Shown here piece after piece: positions 7,150 to 15,412 of a stretch of 17,918 nucleotides of DNA. Numbering within the stretch: the stretch's first letter is position 1; each line of letters begins with the position of its first letter. The notes beneath the pieces are model-generated. The model was given only the letters and a program-made list of their open reading frames with translations, made no database searches and was not told the origin of the DNA. The stretch lies in contig JAEHCY010000207.1 of the NCBI GenBank assembly GCA_016880695.1, positions 1 through 17,918 on the forward strand, in the 5' to 3' direction. Source of the DNA: Chromatiaceae bacterium. GTDB taxonomy: Bacteria; Pseudomonadota; Gammaproteobacteria; Chromatiales; Chromatiaceae. Made by a program: the position numbers and the translations under genes.

Positions 7150-9453
7150 ATGAATCTCGTCGTCGTCGAATCCCCCGCGAAGGCCAAGACCATAAAGAAA
7201 TACCTCGGATCGAGCTTCGAGGTCGTCGCCTCTTATGGTCATGTTCGCGATCTGGTGCCCAAGGAGGGTGCGGTCACCCCCGAGGATGGCTTCCGCATGC
7301 ACTACGAGGTTATCGACAAGAACGAACGCCATGTCGAGGCCATTGCGAAGAAGCTCGGCCGTGCCACCGCCCTCTACCTAGCGACCGACCCCGACCGCGA
7401 GGGTGAGGCGATCTCCTGGCATCTCTACGAGCTGCTCCGAGAGCGCAAGGAGATGCAGGACAAGGCGGTACACCGGGTGGTGTTCAACGAGATCACCCAG
7501 CGGGCGGTGCGCGAAGCCGTCTCCCATCCCCGCGGGATTTCCATGGACCTGGTCAACGCCCAGCAGGCCCGGCGGGCGCTCGACTATCTGGTGGGCTTCA
7601 ATCTCTCGCCGCTGTTGTGGAAGAAGGTCCGCGGGGGGCTCTCGGCGGGGCGCGTGCAGAGTCCGGCGCTGCGGTTGATCGTCGAGCGGGAGGAGGAGAT
7701 CGAGGCCTTCCGTCGCCAGGAGTACTGGACCCTCGAGGCGGACGTCGCCAAGGAGACGAAGCCCTTCAATGCCCGCCTGATCGAGTTCGGCGGCGCGAAG
7801 CTCGAGCAGTTTTCCATCGTCGAGGAGGCGCAGGCGCGGGAGGCAGAGCGGCGGCTCACCGAGGCGGCCCGGGGTCGGCTCCTGGTGCGGCGCGTCGAGC
7901 GCAAGGAGCGGCGTCGCAACCCCGCGCCACCCTTCACCACCTCCACGCTGCAGCAGGAGGCGGCCCGCAAGCTCGGTTACACCGCCCAGCGCACCATGCG
8001 GCTCGCCCAGCAGCTCTACGAAGGGGTGGACATCGGCAGTGAATCGGTGGGGTTGATCACCTACATGCGTACCGATTCAGTGCATCTCGCCAACGAAGCC
8101 ATCGGCGAGATCCGCGACTACATCCGCCAGCGCTATGGGGCGGAGCAGCTCCCCCCCGAGCCGCGGCAGTACAAGACCAAGGCCAAGAATGCCCAAGAGG
8201 CGCACGAGGCCATCCGCCCCACCGCGGCCTCCCGTACGCCAGAGTCGCTGGCCCAGCACCTCACCCGCGACCAGCATCGGCTCTACGAGCTCATCTGGAA
8301 GCGAGCCATCGCCTGCCAGATGCTGCACGCCACCATCAACACCGTGGCGGTGGATCTCGCCTGCGGCGAGGCAGGTGTCTTCCGCGCCAATGGCTCGACC
8401 GTAGCCAACCCCGGTTTCATGCAGGTCTACCTCGAGGGCCAGGACGACGGCGGCGCCCAGGATAGCGAGGAGAGGATCTTGCCGCCGCTTGCCGAAGGCG
8501 ACCTGGTGGATCTGCTCGAGATTCGGCCCGAGCAGCACTTCACCGAGCCACCACCGCGTTACACCGAGGCCTCGCTGGTGAAGGCGCTCGAGGAGTTTGG
8601 CATCGGCCGTCCTTCCACCTACGCGGCGATCATCTCCACCCTCCAGGACCGGGAATACGCAAAGCTAGAGAGCAAGCGCTTCCACCCCACCGACGTGGGC
8701 CGGGTGGTTAACCGCTTTCTCACCCGGCACTTCGCCGACTACGTGGATTACGCTTTCACTGCCCGCCTGGAGGACGAGCTCGATGCCGTCTCCCGTGGTG
8801 AAGCGGACTGGGTGCCGGTGCTCACGAGCTTCTGGGGGCCGTTCAAGGCGCGTCTCCGCCACACCGAGGAGAACGTCAAGCGCAGCGATGTGACCCAGGA
8901 GGCCCTTGACGAGACCTGTCCCAAGTGTGGCAAGGCGCTCGCCATCCGGCTGGGCCGGCGTGGTCGCTTCGTGGGCTGCACCGGCTACCCAGAGTGCGAC
9001 TACACCCGCGACCTGCAAGAGGGTGCAAAGCCCGAGGCGGCCGCTGAGGTGGTGCCCGATCGCAGCTGTCCGCAATGTGGTTCCGCCCTGGTGGTGAAGC
9101 AGGGACGCTACGGCAGCTTCATCGGTTGCTCCGGTTATCCGAAGTGCACCTACATCGAGCCCCGGAGCAAACCCGAGGACACCGGTGTTGCCTGCCCCCA
9201 GTGCCACCAGGGCACACTGCTCAAGCGCAAGTCCCGGCGCGACAAGGTGTTCTATTCCTGCTCCACCTATCCAAAATGCAACTATGCTCTGTGGAACGAG
9301 CCGCTTCCCGGGCCCTGTCCCGCCTGCGGCTGGCCGATCCTCACGATCAAGGTCACCAAGCGCAAGGGCGCCGAAAAGGTGTGTCCGCAGAAGGAGTGCG
9401 CCTACAGCGAGCCCGCCCCGGAGGCCACGGAGCCCGAGGCCAAGCGGGTATAG
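7150..9453 (+). CDS. topA: DNA topoisomerase I (type IA)
   Basis: Topoisomerase I relaxes negative supercoils through a transient 5'-phosphotyrosine link. The 767-residue product starts with the TOPRIM domain (VVVESPAKAKTIKKYLG, then LATDPDREGEAISWHL around residues 77-92). The catalytic tyrosine is Y305 in GLITYMRTDS. The C-terminus carries four zinc-ribbon-like modules whose first CxxC pairs begin at about residues 590, 640, 682 and 723. The last is divergent, ending CPQKEC. E. coli TopA is about 865 residues, so this enzyme has a shorter C-terminal tail. The ATG at 7150 gives the canonical N-terminus although no strong Shine-Dalgarno sequence precedes it. dprA lies upstream, without the intervening smg gene seen in many relatives. 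Confidence 0.97.
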   Translation: MNLVVVESPAKAKTIKKYLGSSFEVVASYGHVRDLVPKEGAVTPEDGFRMHYEVIDKNERHVEAIAKKLGRATALYLATDPDREGEAISWHLYELLRERKEMQDKAVHRVVFNEITQRAVREAVSHPRGISMDLVNAQQARRALDYLVGFNLSPLLWKKVRGGLSAGRVQSPALRLIVEREEEIEAFRRQEYWTLEADVAKETKPFNARLIEFGGAKLEQFSIVEEAQAREAERRLTEAARGRLLVRRVERKERRRNPAPPFTTSTLQQEAARKLGYTAQRTMRLAQQLYEGVDIGSESVGLITYMRTDSVHLANEAIGEIRDYIRQRYGAEQLPPEPRQYKTKAKNAQEAHEAIRPTAASRTPESLAQHLTRDQHRLYELIWKRAIACQMLHATINTVAVDLACGEAGVFRANGSTVANPGFMQVYLEGQDDGGAQDSEERILPPLAEGDLVDLLEIRPEQHFTEPPPRYTEASLVKALEEFGIGRPSTYAAIISTLQDREYAKLESKRFHPTDVGRVVNRFLTRHFADYVDYAFTARLEDELDAVSRGEADWVPVLTSFWGPFKARLRHTEENVKRSDVTQEALDETCPKCGKALAIRLGRRGRFVGCTGYPECDYTRDLQEGAKPEAAAEVVPDRSCPQCGSALVVKQGRYGSFIGCSGYPKCTYIEPRSKPEDTGVACPQCHQGTLLKRKSRRDKVFYSCSTYPKCNYALWNEPLPGPCPACGWPILTIKVTKRKGAEKVCPQKECAYSEPAPEATEPEAKRV

Positions 9454-9518
9454 TGCTTCCCGCGAGGGCGGGTCAAGCGCTCGCACCCAGCGCCTGAACA
9501 CCCCATTGACGAGGCTAG

Positions 9519-10031
9519 ATGACGATGAACCCCCCCTTTGTTGCTGTGCTGATGGGCTCCGACTCCGACCTGCCCACCCTGCAGACGACCCTTGATGTGC
9601 TCGCTGGCTTGGGGATCCCCTGCGAGGTGAAGATCACCTCGGCCCACCGCACCCCCGCCGCCACCCACGCCTACGTCAAGGACGCCGACGCCCGGGGTTG
9701 CGCGGTGTTCATTGCCGCCGCCGGGCTCGCCGCGCACCTGGCCGGAACCGTTGCGGCACTCACCCTCAAGCCGGTGATTGGAATACCGCTGGGGGCGGGT
9801 GCGCTCAATGGCATAGACTCCCTGCTCTCCACCGTGCAAATGCCCGGGGGGATTCCCGTGGCCACGGTCGCCATCGGCAAGCCGGGTGCCACCAACGCTG
9901 CCTATCTGGCGGCCCAGATCCTGGCCCTCTCCGATCCGGAGCTGGCGAACCGATTGGCTGCAGAGCGCGAGGCCAATGCTCAAGGGGTGCTGGCCAAGGA
10001 CACCCAGCTCCAGGCCGAGCGTCGGCGCTGA
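9519..10031 (+). CDS. purE: 5-(carboxyamino)imidazole ribonucleotide mutase, class I PurE
   Basis: PurE converts N5-carboxyaminoimidazole ribonucleotide to 4-carboxy-AIR in purine synthesis. The 170-residue protein shows the phosphate/substrate motif MGSDSD (12-17), SAHRTP with H43, and GLAAHLAG with H73. The two histidines align with E. coli H45 and H75. The bacterial class I pattern argues for the mutase rather than a direct AIR carboxylase. The usual GGAAHLPG is altered here to GLAAHLAG, and its proline is absent. ATG at 9519 is preceded by GAGG at 9511-9514. The partner purK normally expected next to it is missing; tsaC follows after 12 bp. Confidence 0.95.
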   Translation: MTMNPPFVAVLMGSDSDLPTLQTTLDVLAGLGIPCEVKITSAHRTPAATHAYVKDADARGCAVFIAAAGLAAHLAGTVAALTLKPVIGIPLGAGALNGIDSLLSTVQMPGGIPVATVAIGKPGATNAAYLAAQILALSDPELANRLAAEREANAQGVLAKDTQLQAERRR

Positions 10032-10043
10032 GCGGCGGTAGTC

Positions 10044-10607
10044 TTGACCGGCGCTGGGTCCATTCATCTGCGCCGTGCCGCCCGCGTGGTAGCAGCGGGG
10101 GGGCTGATTGCCTATCCCACCGAGGCGGTGTATGGCCTTGGCTGCGACCCTCGCAATGGCGCGGCGGTGAGGCGCTTGCTGGCGGTCAAGCAAAGACCCG
10201 AGAACAAAGGCCTGATCCTGATCGCGGCGGATTTCGAGCAGCTCGCGCCTTTCGTGGAGGAGGTGGGACCTGAGTCGATGGCGGCGGTGCACCAGAGTTG
10301 GCCGGGTCCCTTCACCTGGCTCTTGCCGGCCCGGCCAAGCACGCCCCCTTGGCTCAGGGGTGACCATGAGACCCTCGCGGTGCGGGTGACCGCCCACCCC
10401 CTCGCCGCCGCCCTCTGCCGCTGCTGTGGTACCGCGCTGGTCTCCACCAGTGCCAATCGCAGCAACCAGCCTCCGGCCCGTACCGCGACCGAGGTGCGGG
10501 CGCATCTTGGCGCGGACCTGGATTACCTGGTGCCAGGGGACTGCGGCCCAGAGTCGCGGCCGAGCCAAATTTGCGATGCGCGCACCGGCAGGCTTCTGCG
10601 TGCCTAG
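10044..10607 (+). CDS. tsaC: L-threonylcarbamoyladenylate synthase TsaC (YrdC/Sua5 family)
   Basis: TsaC makes threonylcarbamoyl-AMP from threonine, bicarbonate and ATP for the t6A37 modification of ANN-decoding tRNAs. The 187-residue protein is the short, single-domain form. It has the N-terminal GLIAYPTEAVYGLGCDP (20-36), the KQRPENKGLILI motif (49-60) and the STSAN motif (134-138) of the YrdC fold. The start is probably a TTG at 10044. The next ATG is near residue 79, past essential motifs, so a non-ATG start is required; a GTG at codon 15 would cut into the fold. It lies 12 bp after purE and upstream of hemF. Confidence 0.94.
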   Translation: MTGAGSIHLRRAARVVAAGGLIAYPTEAVYGLGCDPRNGAAVRRLLAVKQRPENKGLILIAADFEQLAPFVEEVGPESMAAVHQSWPGPFTWLLPARPSTPPWLRGDHETLAVRVTAHPLAAALCRCCGTALVSTSANRSNQPPARTATEVRAHLGADLDYLVPGDCGPESRPSQICDARTGRLLRA

Positions 10608-10697
10608 CGTCGCAACCAGGGGCCGGTGGGCTCAGCAGGATTGGCGCCCCTCCCCAGTCCTTTCCATTGCGCGCGGAATCCATCCCCTTCGACCAGC

Positions 10698-11621
10698 ATG
10701 AGCGATGAACCCGATATCGCGGCCGTCTCGGCCTACCTGGTAGGGCTACAGGAGCGGATCTGCCGGACCCTGGAGCAGGAGGAGCCCGCCGCCCGATTTC
10801 TGGAGGATGCATGGCAACGGGCGGATGGGGGCGGCGGGCGTAGCCGCGTGCTGCAGCTTGGTGAGGTGATCGAGCAGGCGGGGATCAACTTCTCCTATGT
10901 CCAGGGTGAGCGGCTGCCTCCCTCGGCCACTGCCAGCCGGCCGGAGCTCGCTGGCCGGCAATTCCAGGCGCTAGGCGTTTCTCTGGTCATCCACCCGCGC
11001 AACCCCTATGTGCCGACCTCGCATGCCAACGTGCGCTTCTTCCTCGCGGAAAAACCGGGTGCCGAGCCGGTGTGGTGGTTCGGAGGGGGCTTCGATCTGA
11101 CGCCTTACTACCCGTTTCTTGAGGACGTCGTTCACTGGCACCGGGTGGCAAAGTCCGCTTGTGACCCCTATGGCGAGGAGCTCTACCCCCGCTACAAGGC
11201 CTGGTGCGACGAGTACTTTTTCCTTCGCCATCGCAACGAGCCGCGCGGCGTGGGCGGGCTGTTTTTCGACGACCTTAACGCCGGGGGGTTCGCGCGCTGC
11301 TTTGCCTTTCTGCAGCGCATTGGCGATCACTACCTGACCGCCTATCTGCCTATTCTGCAGCGCCGCAAGGCCATCCCCCATGGCGAGCGGGAGCGTGCCT
11401 TCCAGAAGTACCGCCGCGGCCGCTACGTCGAGTTCAATCTGGTCTACGACCGAGGGACCCTTTTCGGGCTCCAGTCCGGCGGGCGCACTGAGTCGATCCT
11501 CATGTCCCTGCCACCTGAGGTGAGCTGGCGCTACAACTGGGCACCGCCCGCGGGGAGCCGCGAGGCGGAGCTCTACGAGCGCTTTCTCACACCCAGGGAC
11601 TGGCTCGCCGAGAACCTCTAG
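10698..11621 (+). CDS. hemF: Oxygen-dependent coproporphyrinogen III oxidase
   Basis: HemF oxidatively decarboxylates coproporphyrinogen III to protoporphyrinogen IX using O2, in haem (or bacteriochlorophyll) synthesis. The 307-residue product includes [11 protein letters not shown] (128-138), [13 protein letters not shown] (180-192) and [16 protein letters not shown]. Histidines H99, H109, H148 and H178 match the conserved E. coli set H96, H106, H145 and H175 at a constant offset. The frame is open from 10626, but the extra 24 residues are not family-like; the ATG at 10698 gives an N-terminus of the expected length (E. coli 299). Its TAG stop overlaps the stop of the convergent mlaC gene. 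The enzyme implies at least some aerobic growth. Confidence 0.96.
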   Translation: MSDEPDIAAVSAYLVGLQERICRTLEQEEPAARFLEDAWQRADGGGGRSRVLQLGEVIEQAGINFSYVQGERLPPSATASRPELAGRQFQALGVSLVIHPRNPYVPTSHANVRFFLAEKPGAEPVWWFGGGFDLTPYYPFLEDVVHWHRVAKSACDPYGEELYPRYKAWCDEYFFLRHRNEPRGVGGLFFDDLNAGGFARCFAFLQRIGDHYLTAYLPILQRRKAIPHGERERAFQKYRRGRYVEFNLVYDRGTLFGLQSGGRTESILMSLPPEVSWRYNWAPPAGSREAELYERFLTPRDWLAENL

Positions 11622-12274
11622 CTGCCAGCGGAGGGGCGGGCCGCGTTCTTGGCGGAGAGCTCGGCGATGAGACCGTCGAGGCCCTTGCTGCGAATGGTTT
11701 GGGCGAAGCCGGACCGGTAGTTGCTGATCAGGCTGATACCATCAATCTTGACATCGTATACCCGCCAGTGCCCGTCGTTGAGACTCATGCTGTAGTCCAC
11801 GGGGATCGGCGCACCGTCACGTCGCATGACCTCCGTGCGCACCACCGTATCCCTCTGGCCGGGCGCGAGCGTGAGGGGCTCGAAACGGATCTCCCATTCG
11901 CTCAGCTCATCGATGGCGGAGGAATAGGAGCGGACCAGGAGGCGCGTGAACTCGCTCTGGAACGCGGCCCGCTGCTCGGGGGTCGCCTCGCGCCAGTGTT
12001 TACCCAGTGCGAGGCTCGCGGCCCGATCTAAATCCACATGCGGTAGGAATTTCTCATTCACTATCCGGTGGACGTACTGGGGGTCGCGTTTGAGCAGATC
12101 CCGATCGGAGTGCAGCACCTCGCGCAGCCGATCCGAGCCCGCTTCGATCACCTGTTGGGGTGCCATGAGCTCGGCGGCGCGCACAGCCGCACTCGCCAGC
12201 CCCGCCAGGGGGGCGGAAAGCAGCCAAGCCAGCACCAGGGGCGCGGCCAGGCGTAGGGTCCGAAGCTTCCACAT
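11618..12274 (-). CDS. MlaC/Ttg2D-family periplasmic phospholipid-binding protein
   Basis: A 218-residue exported protein with a strong signal peptide (hydrophobic core about 9-26, cleavage near ASA or VRA at residues 27-33). The body matches the MlaC/Tol-Tol-Ttg2 family: repeated short helices ([20 protein letters not shown]), the [19 protein letters not shown] segment, and the beta region ending [19 protein letters not shown]. MlaC ferries phospholipids between outer-membrane MlaA and the inner-membrane MlaFEDB transporter, but no mlaFEDB or mlaA is here. It is 5 bp downstream of the thioredoxin gene on the same strand and converges with hemF, overlapping by 4 bp. Whether it is the main MlaC or a paralogue cannot be judged from this window. 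Confidence 0.87.
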   Translation of the reverse strand: MWKLRTLRLAAPLVLAWLLSAPLAGLASAAVRAAELMAPQQVIEAGSDRLREVLHSDRDLLKRDPQYVHRIVNEKFLPHVDLDRAASLALGKHWREATPEQRAAFQSEFTRLLVRSYSSAIDELSEWEIRFEPLTLAPGQRDTVVRTEVMRRDGAPIPVDYSMSLNDGHWRVYDVKIDGISLISNYRSGFAQTIRSKGLDGLIAELSAKNAARPSAGS

Positions 12275-12279
12275 CGTTA

Positions 12280-12684
12280 TTAACTCCCAGACTGCGGCAT
12301 CTCATGCGCCGGCAGCGAATTGTGTCGATCGAGATGCTCCGAGAGCCACTCCCGAAGCCAGGGGCTGGAACGCGAACCGCTGAAGCGCCCGCGCTCTTCC
12401 CCCTGGTGAAACAACAGCACCGTGGGGAAGCCGCGCAGGCGGTAATGTCCGGCCAGCTTCATGTTGTCACCCTCGTCCACCTCGACCTTGGCCAGTCTGA
12501 TAGCCCCCTCGCATTCCTCCACCACCCGCTCGAGATGGGGTGCGAGGGCATGACAGGGGGCGCACCAGTCGGCCCAGAAATCCACCAGCACCGGATGAAA
12601 CTGCGAGGCCTCGAGCACCGCAGTCGGGAACTGCTCAAGGTGACACGCAAAGATGTGGGATGATCGGTGTTCGACGTGCAACAT
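12280..12684 (-). CDS. Thioredoxin-family protein with WCAPC active site
   Basis: A 134-residue cytoplasmic-type thioredoxin fold with no signal peptide. The redox motif is W40-C-A-P-C44, followed by the cis-proline P87 in GFPTV and the VDFWADWCAPC strand-helix start. The standard thioredoxin motif is WCGPC; the Ala variant is found in several thioredoxin-like proteins. The N-terminus has about 15 extra residues before the first strand, including a Cys and several His, and the C-terminus has a short polar tail. It begins the trx-mlaC pair (5 bp gap) and is divergent from hemB. It may be a general disulfide reductase or a dedicated one; the substrate is unknown. Confidence 0.88.
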   Translation of the reverse strand: MLHVEHRSSHIFACHLEQFPTAVLEASQFHPVLVDFWADWCAPCHALAPHLERVVEECEGAIRLAKVEVDEGDNMKLAGHYRLRGFPTVLLFHQGEERGRFSGSRSSPWLREWLSEHLDRHNSLPAHEMPQSGS

Positions 12685-12694
12685 AAACTTTGAA

Positions 12695-12723
12695 AATATA
12701 GACGAAATGGCTACAGGGATGAA
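12695..12723 (-). promoter_or_regulatory. Candidate promoter of the thioredoxin-mlaC pair
   Basis: On the minus strand TATATT (12700 to 12695, 5 of 6 to the -10 consensus) is preceded after 17 bp by TTCATC (12723 to 12718, 3 of 6). It sits in an A/T-rich patch that stands out in this GC-rich window. Transcription would begin only a few bases before the ATG at 12684. Confidence 0.4.
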
Positions 12724-12747
12724 AGTCTCTCTCGGTCCGCCCGTTAG

Positions 12748-13875
<1,128 letters not shown>

Positions 13876-13906
13876 CCCGGCCGCTCTGTTGTCCCGGTCG
13901 GAACCG

Positions 13907-14725
13907 ATGACCGATCGTTACGCCGTCATCGGTAACCCCATCGAGCACTCAAAATCCCCGCTCATCCACACCCTCTTTGCCCGCCAGACCGGGCAGGACC
14001 TGGAGTATGGGCGGCTGTTGGGCGATCTCCAGGGTTTCGAGGCAGACGTCCAGCGGTTCTTCGCCGAGGGCGGCAAGGGGCTCAACGTTACCGTTCCCTT
14101 CAAGGAGCGGGCCTGGCGGCTGGCGGAGGTGCGCAGCCCCCGGGCGGAAAACGCGGGCGCCGTGAACACGCTGACGGCACTGGCCGCGGTGCGGCTCGGC
14201 GGGGATAACACCGACGGGGTGGGACTGGTGCGGGATCTCACCTGCAACCAGGGTTTCGACCTGACAGGCAAGCGCGTGCTCCTGCTCGGTGCGGGGGGTG
14301 CCAGCCGTGGGGTGCTTCGCCCCCTCCTCGAGGCGGCGCCGCAGTGCCTGGTGATCGCCAACCGAACCGCCGGGCGGGCGGTGGGGCTAGCGAGCCAGGT
14401 CCGCGACGTTGGACCGATTGAGGGTTGCGGCCTCGACGCCCTGGCGGGACGGGGCTTCGACCTGATCCTCAACGGCACCGCCGCCGGGTTGAGCGGGGAA
14501 GTCCCCGCCATTCCTGACGATTGCCTCGCCCCGGGGGGCTGGACCTATGACATGCTCTATGGCAGCGAGCCTACCCCCTTCACGCGCTGGGCCCAGGCTC
14601 GCGGCGCCGCCCGCGCCCTCGACGGACTCGGCATGCTGGTCGAGCAGGCCGCCGAGTCGTTTTTTATCTGGCGAGGCGTTTACCCGGACACCGCGCCGGT
14701 CATTACCCTGCTGCGGGGCCGGTGA
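13907..14725 (+). CDS. aroE: Shikimate dehydrogenase
   Basis: AroE reduces 3-dehydroshikimate to shikimate with NADPH in aromatic amino acid synthesis. The 272-residue protein matches E. coli AroE in length. The substrate domain has [14 protein letters not shown] (5-18), [10 protein letters not shown] with K66, and GDNTDG with D103. The cofactor domain has the glycine loop [10 protein letters not shown] (127-136) and the NRT motif (152-154) typical of NADP preference. The C-terminus ends in the usual [18 protein letters not shown]. The ATG at 13907 is preferred over a TTG at 13889 because it starts directly at the family N-terminus. It lies 31 bp after hemB, probably in one transcript. Confidence 0.96.
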   Translation: MTDRYAVIGNPIEHSKSPLIHTLFARQTGQDLEYGRLLGDLQGFEADVQRFFAEGGKGLNVTVPFKERAWRLAEVRSPRAENAGAVNTLTALAAVRLGGDNTDGVGLVRDLTCNQGFDLTGKRVLLLGAGGASRGVLRPLLEAAPQCLVIANRTAGRAVGLASQVRDVGPIEGCGLDALAGRGFDLILNGTAAGLSGEVPAIPDDCLAPGGWTYDMLYGSEPTPFTRWAQARGAARALDGLGMLVEQAAESFFIWRGVYPDTAPVITLLRGR

Positions 14726-14831
14726 GGCCGTTCTGGGACGGCGGTGGGGTGCGCAGGCTGTGCTGAGCGAGAGCCGAGCGGATCAGGCCGCGATTGCATC
14801 ACCGGCGTCAACCAGAGCAGGGGGCTGATCC

Positions 14832-15323
14832 ATGGGAAAAGAGTCCAGGAGGGAATGCCAACCCTGTACCGGCTGCTGCGATGGCTGGGTGCAGATGGTC
14901 ATCGGTGGGGTTCCGGTGTACCCAGGGAGCCCTTGTCCGCACAGCACCGGAAGTGGCTGTGATGACTATGAGAACCGCCCGCAGGACCCCTGCGGGAACT
15001 TCAACTGTGGATGGATTCTTCCCGACAGCCCGCTCCCGGAGTGGATGAAGCCCAGTAGCGCACGTGTGATCGTGATTCTGAACCAGTTGATCTGGAACGG
15101 TCGTCCGGTGGATCTCGCCGTCCCGATGGGAAGGAGGATTCCGCCTCGAGCCCTGGACTGGCTGAAGCGGTTCTCCGAGCGCCAACTGCGGCCGCTCATG
15201 TATACCGAACAGATCCTCGATGGCGGCAGGTTCAGTCGGGAGCAGCAGGTTTTCGGATACGGGCCGCCGGAGTTCCAGCAGGATCTGCTGCGCTGGCAGC
15301 GGGAAGGCAAGCGACTCTGGTGA
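14832..15323 (+). CDS. YkgJ-like cysteine-cluster protein, function unknown
   Basis: A 163-residue soluble protein with no signal peptide or membrane segment. All eight cysteines lie in the first 60 residues: C9, C12, C15, C16, C35, C43, C54 and C59. The spacing CxxCxxCC, then C, then CDDYENRP and CxNFxC, resembles the YkgJ/UPF0153 putative zinc- or iron-chelating domain, in which a CxxCGxCC start is followed by an IYExRP and a C-F-C segment. The C-terminal 100 residues are hydrophilic and unfamiliar. The start is an ATG preceded by a purine-rich AGCAGGGGG. It is 106 bp downstream of aroE and converges with the repeat-rich exported protein. Metal binding is inferred from the cysteines; a biological role is unknown. 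Confidence 0.72.
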   Translation: MGKESRRECQPCTGCCDGWVQMVIGGVPVYPGSPCPHSTGSGCDDYENRPQDPCGNFNCGWILPDSPLPEWMKPSSARVIVILNQLIWNGRPVDLAVPMGRRIPPRALDWLKRFSERQLRPLMYTEQILDGGRFSREQQVFGYGPPEFQQDLLRWQREGKRLW

Positions 15324-15367
15324 GTCAGCGCCACCCTGCCGGGAACGGCGTGGCGTGGTGTGTCACA

Positions 15368-15405
15368 TCGGTGGCGCGCGGGGCGCCTGCCCCGCATGCC
15401 ACCGA
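15368..15405. terminator. Strong convergent-gene hairpin, likely bidirectional terminator
   Basis: Two 17-base arms (15368-15384 and 15389-15405) pair with two central mismatches around a 4-base loop, in the 89-bp gap between the ends of two converging genes. The arms are very GC-rich. No T-run follows on either strand, so it is not a textbook intrinsic terminator. It could still end or stabilise both transcripts, or act with another factor. Confidence 0.55.
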
Positions 15406-15412
15406 GCGATCC

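Noticed and set aside
9459..9472. Small CCCGC/GCGGG hairpin after topA
   Set aside because: Only about 5 bp of stem and no T-run. Insufficient to call a terminator.
8665..10568. Two long antisense ORFs across topA, purE and tsaC
   Set aside because: They lie opposite well-supported genes, have no recognisable motifs, and arise from the high third-position GC of the sense genes.
10626..10697. 24-residue N-terminal extension of HemF
   Set aside because: The added sequence is Ser/Pro-rich and not family-like. From 10698 the conserved histidines keep a constant offset of 3 to E. coli HemF.
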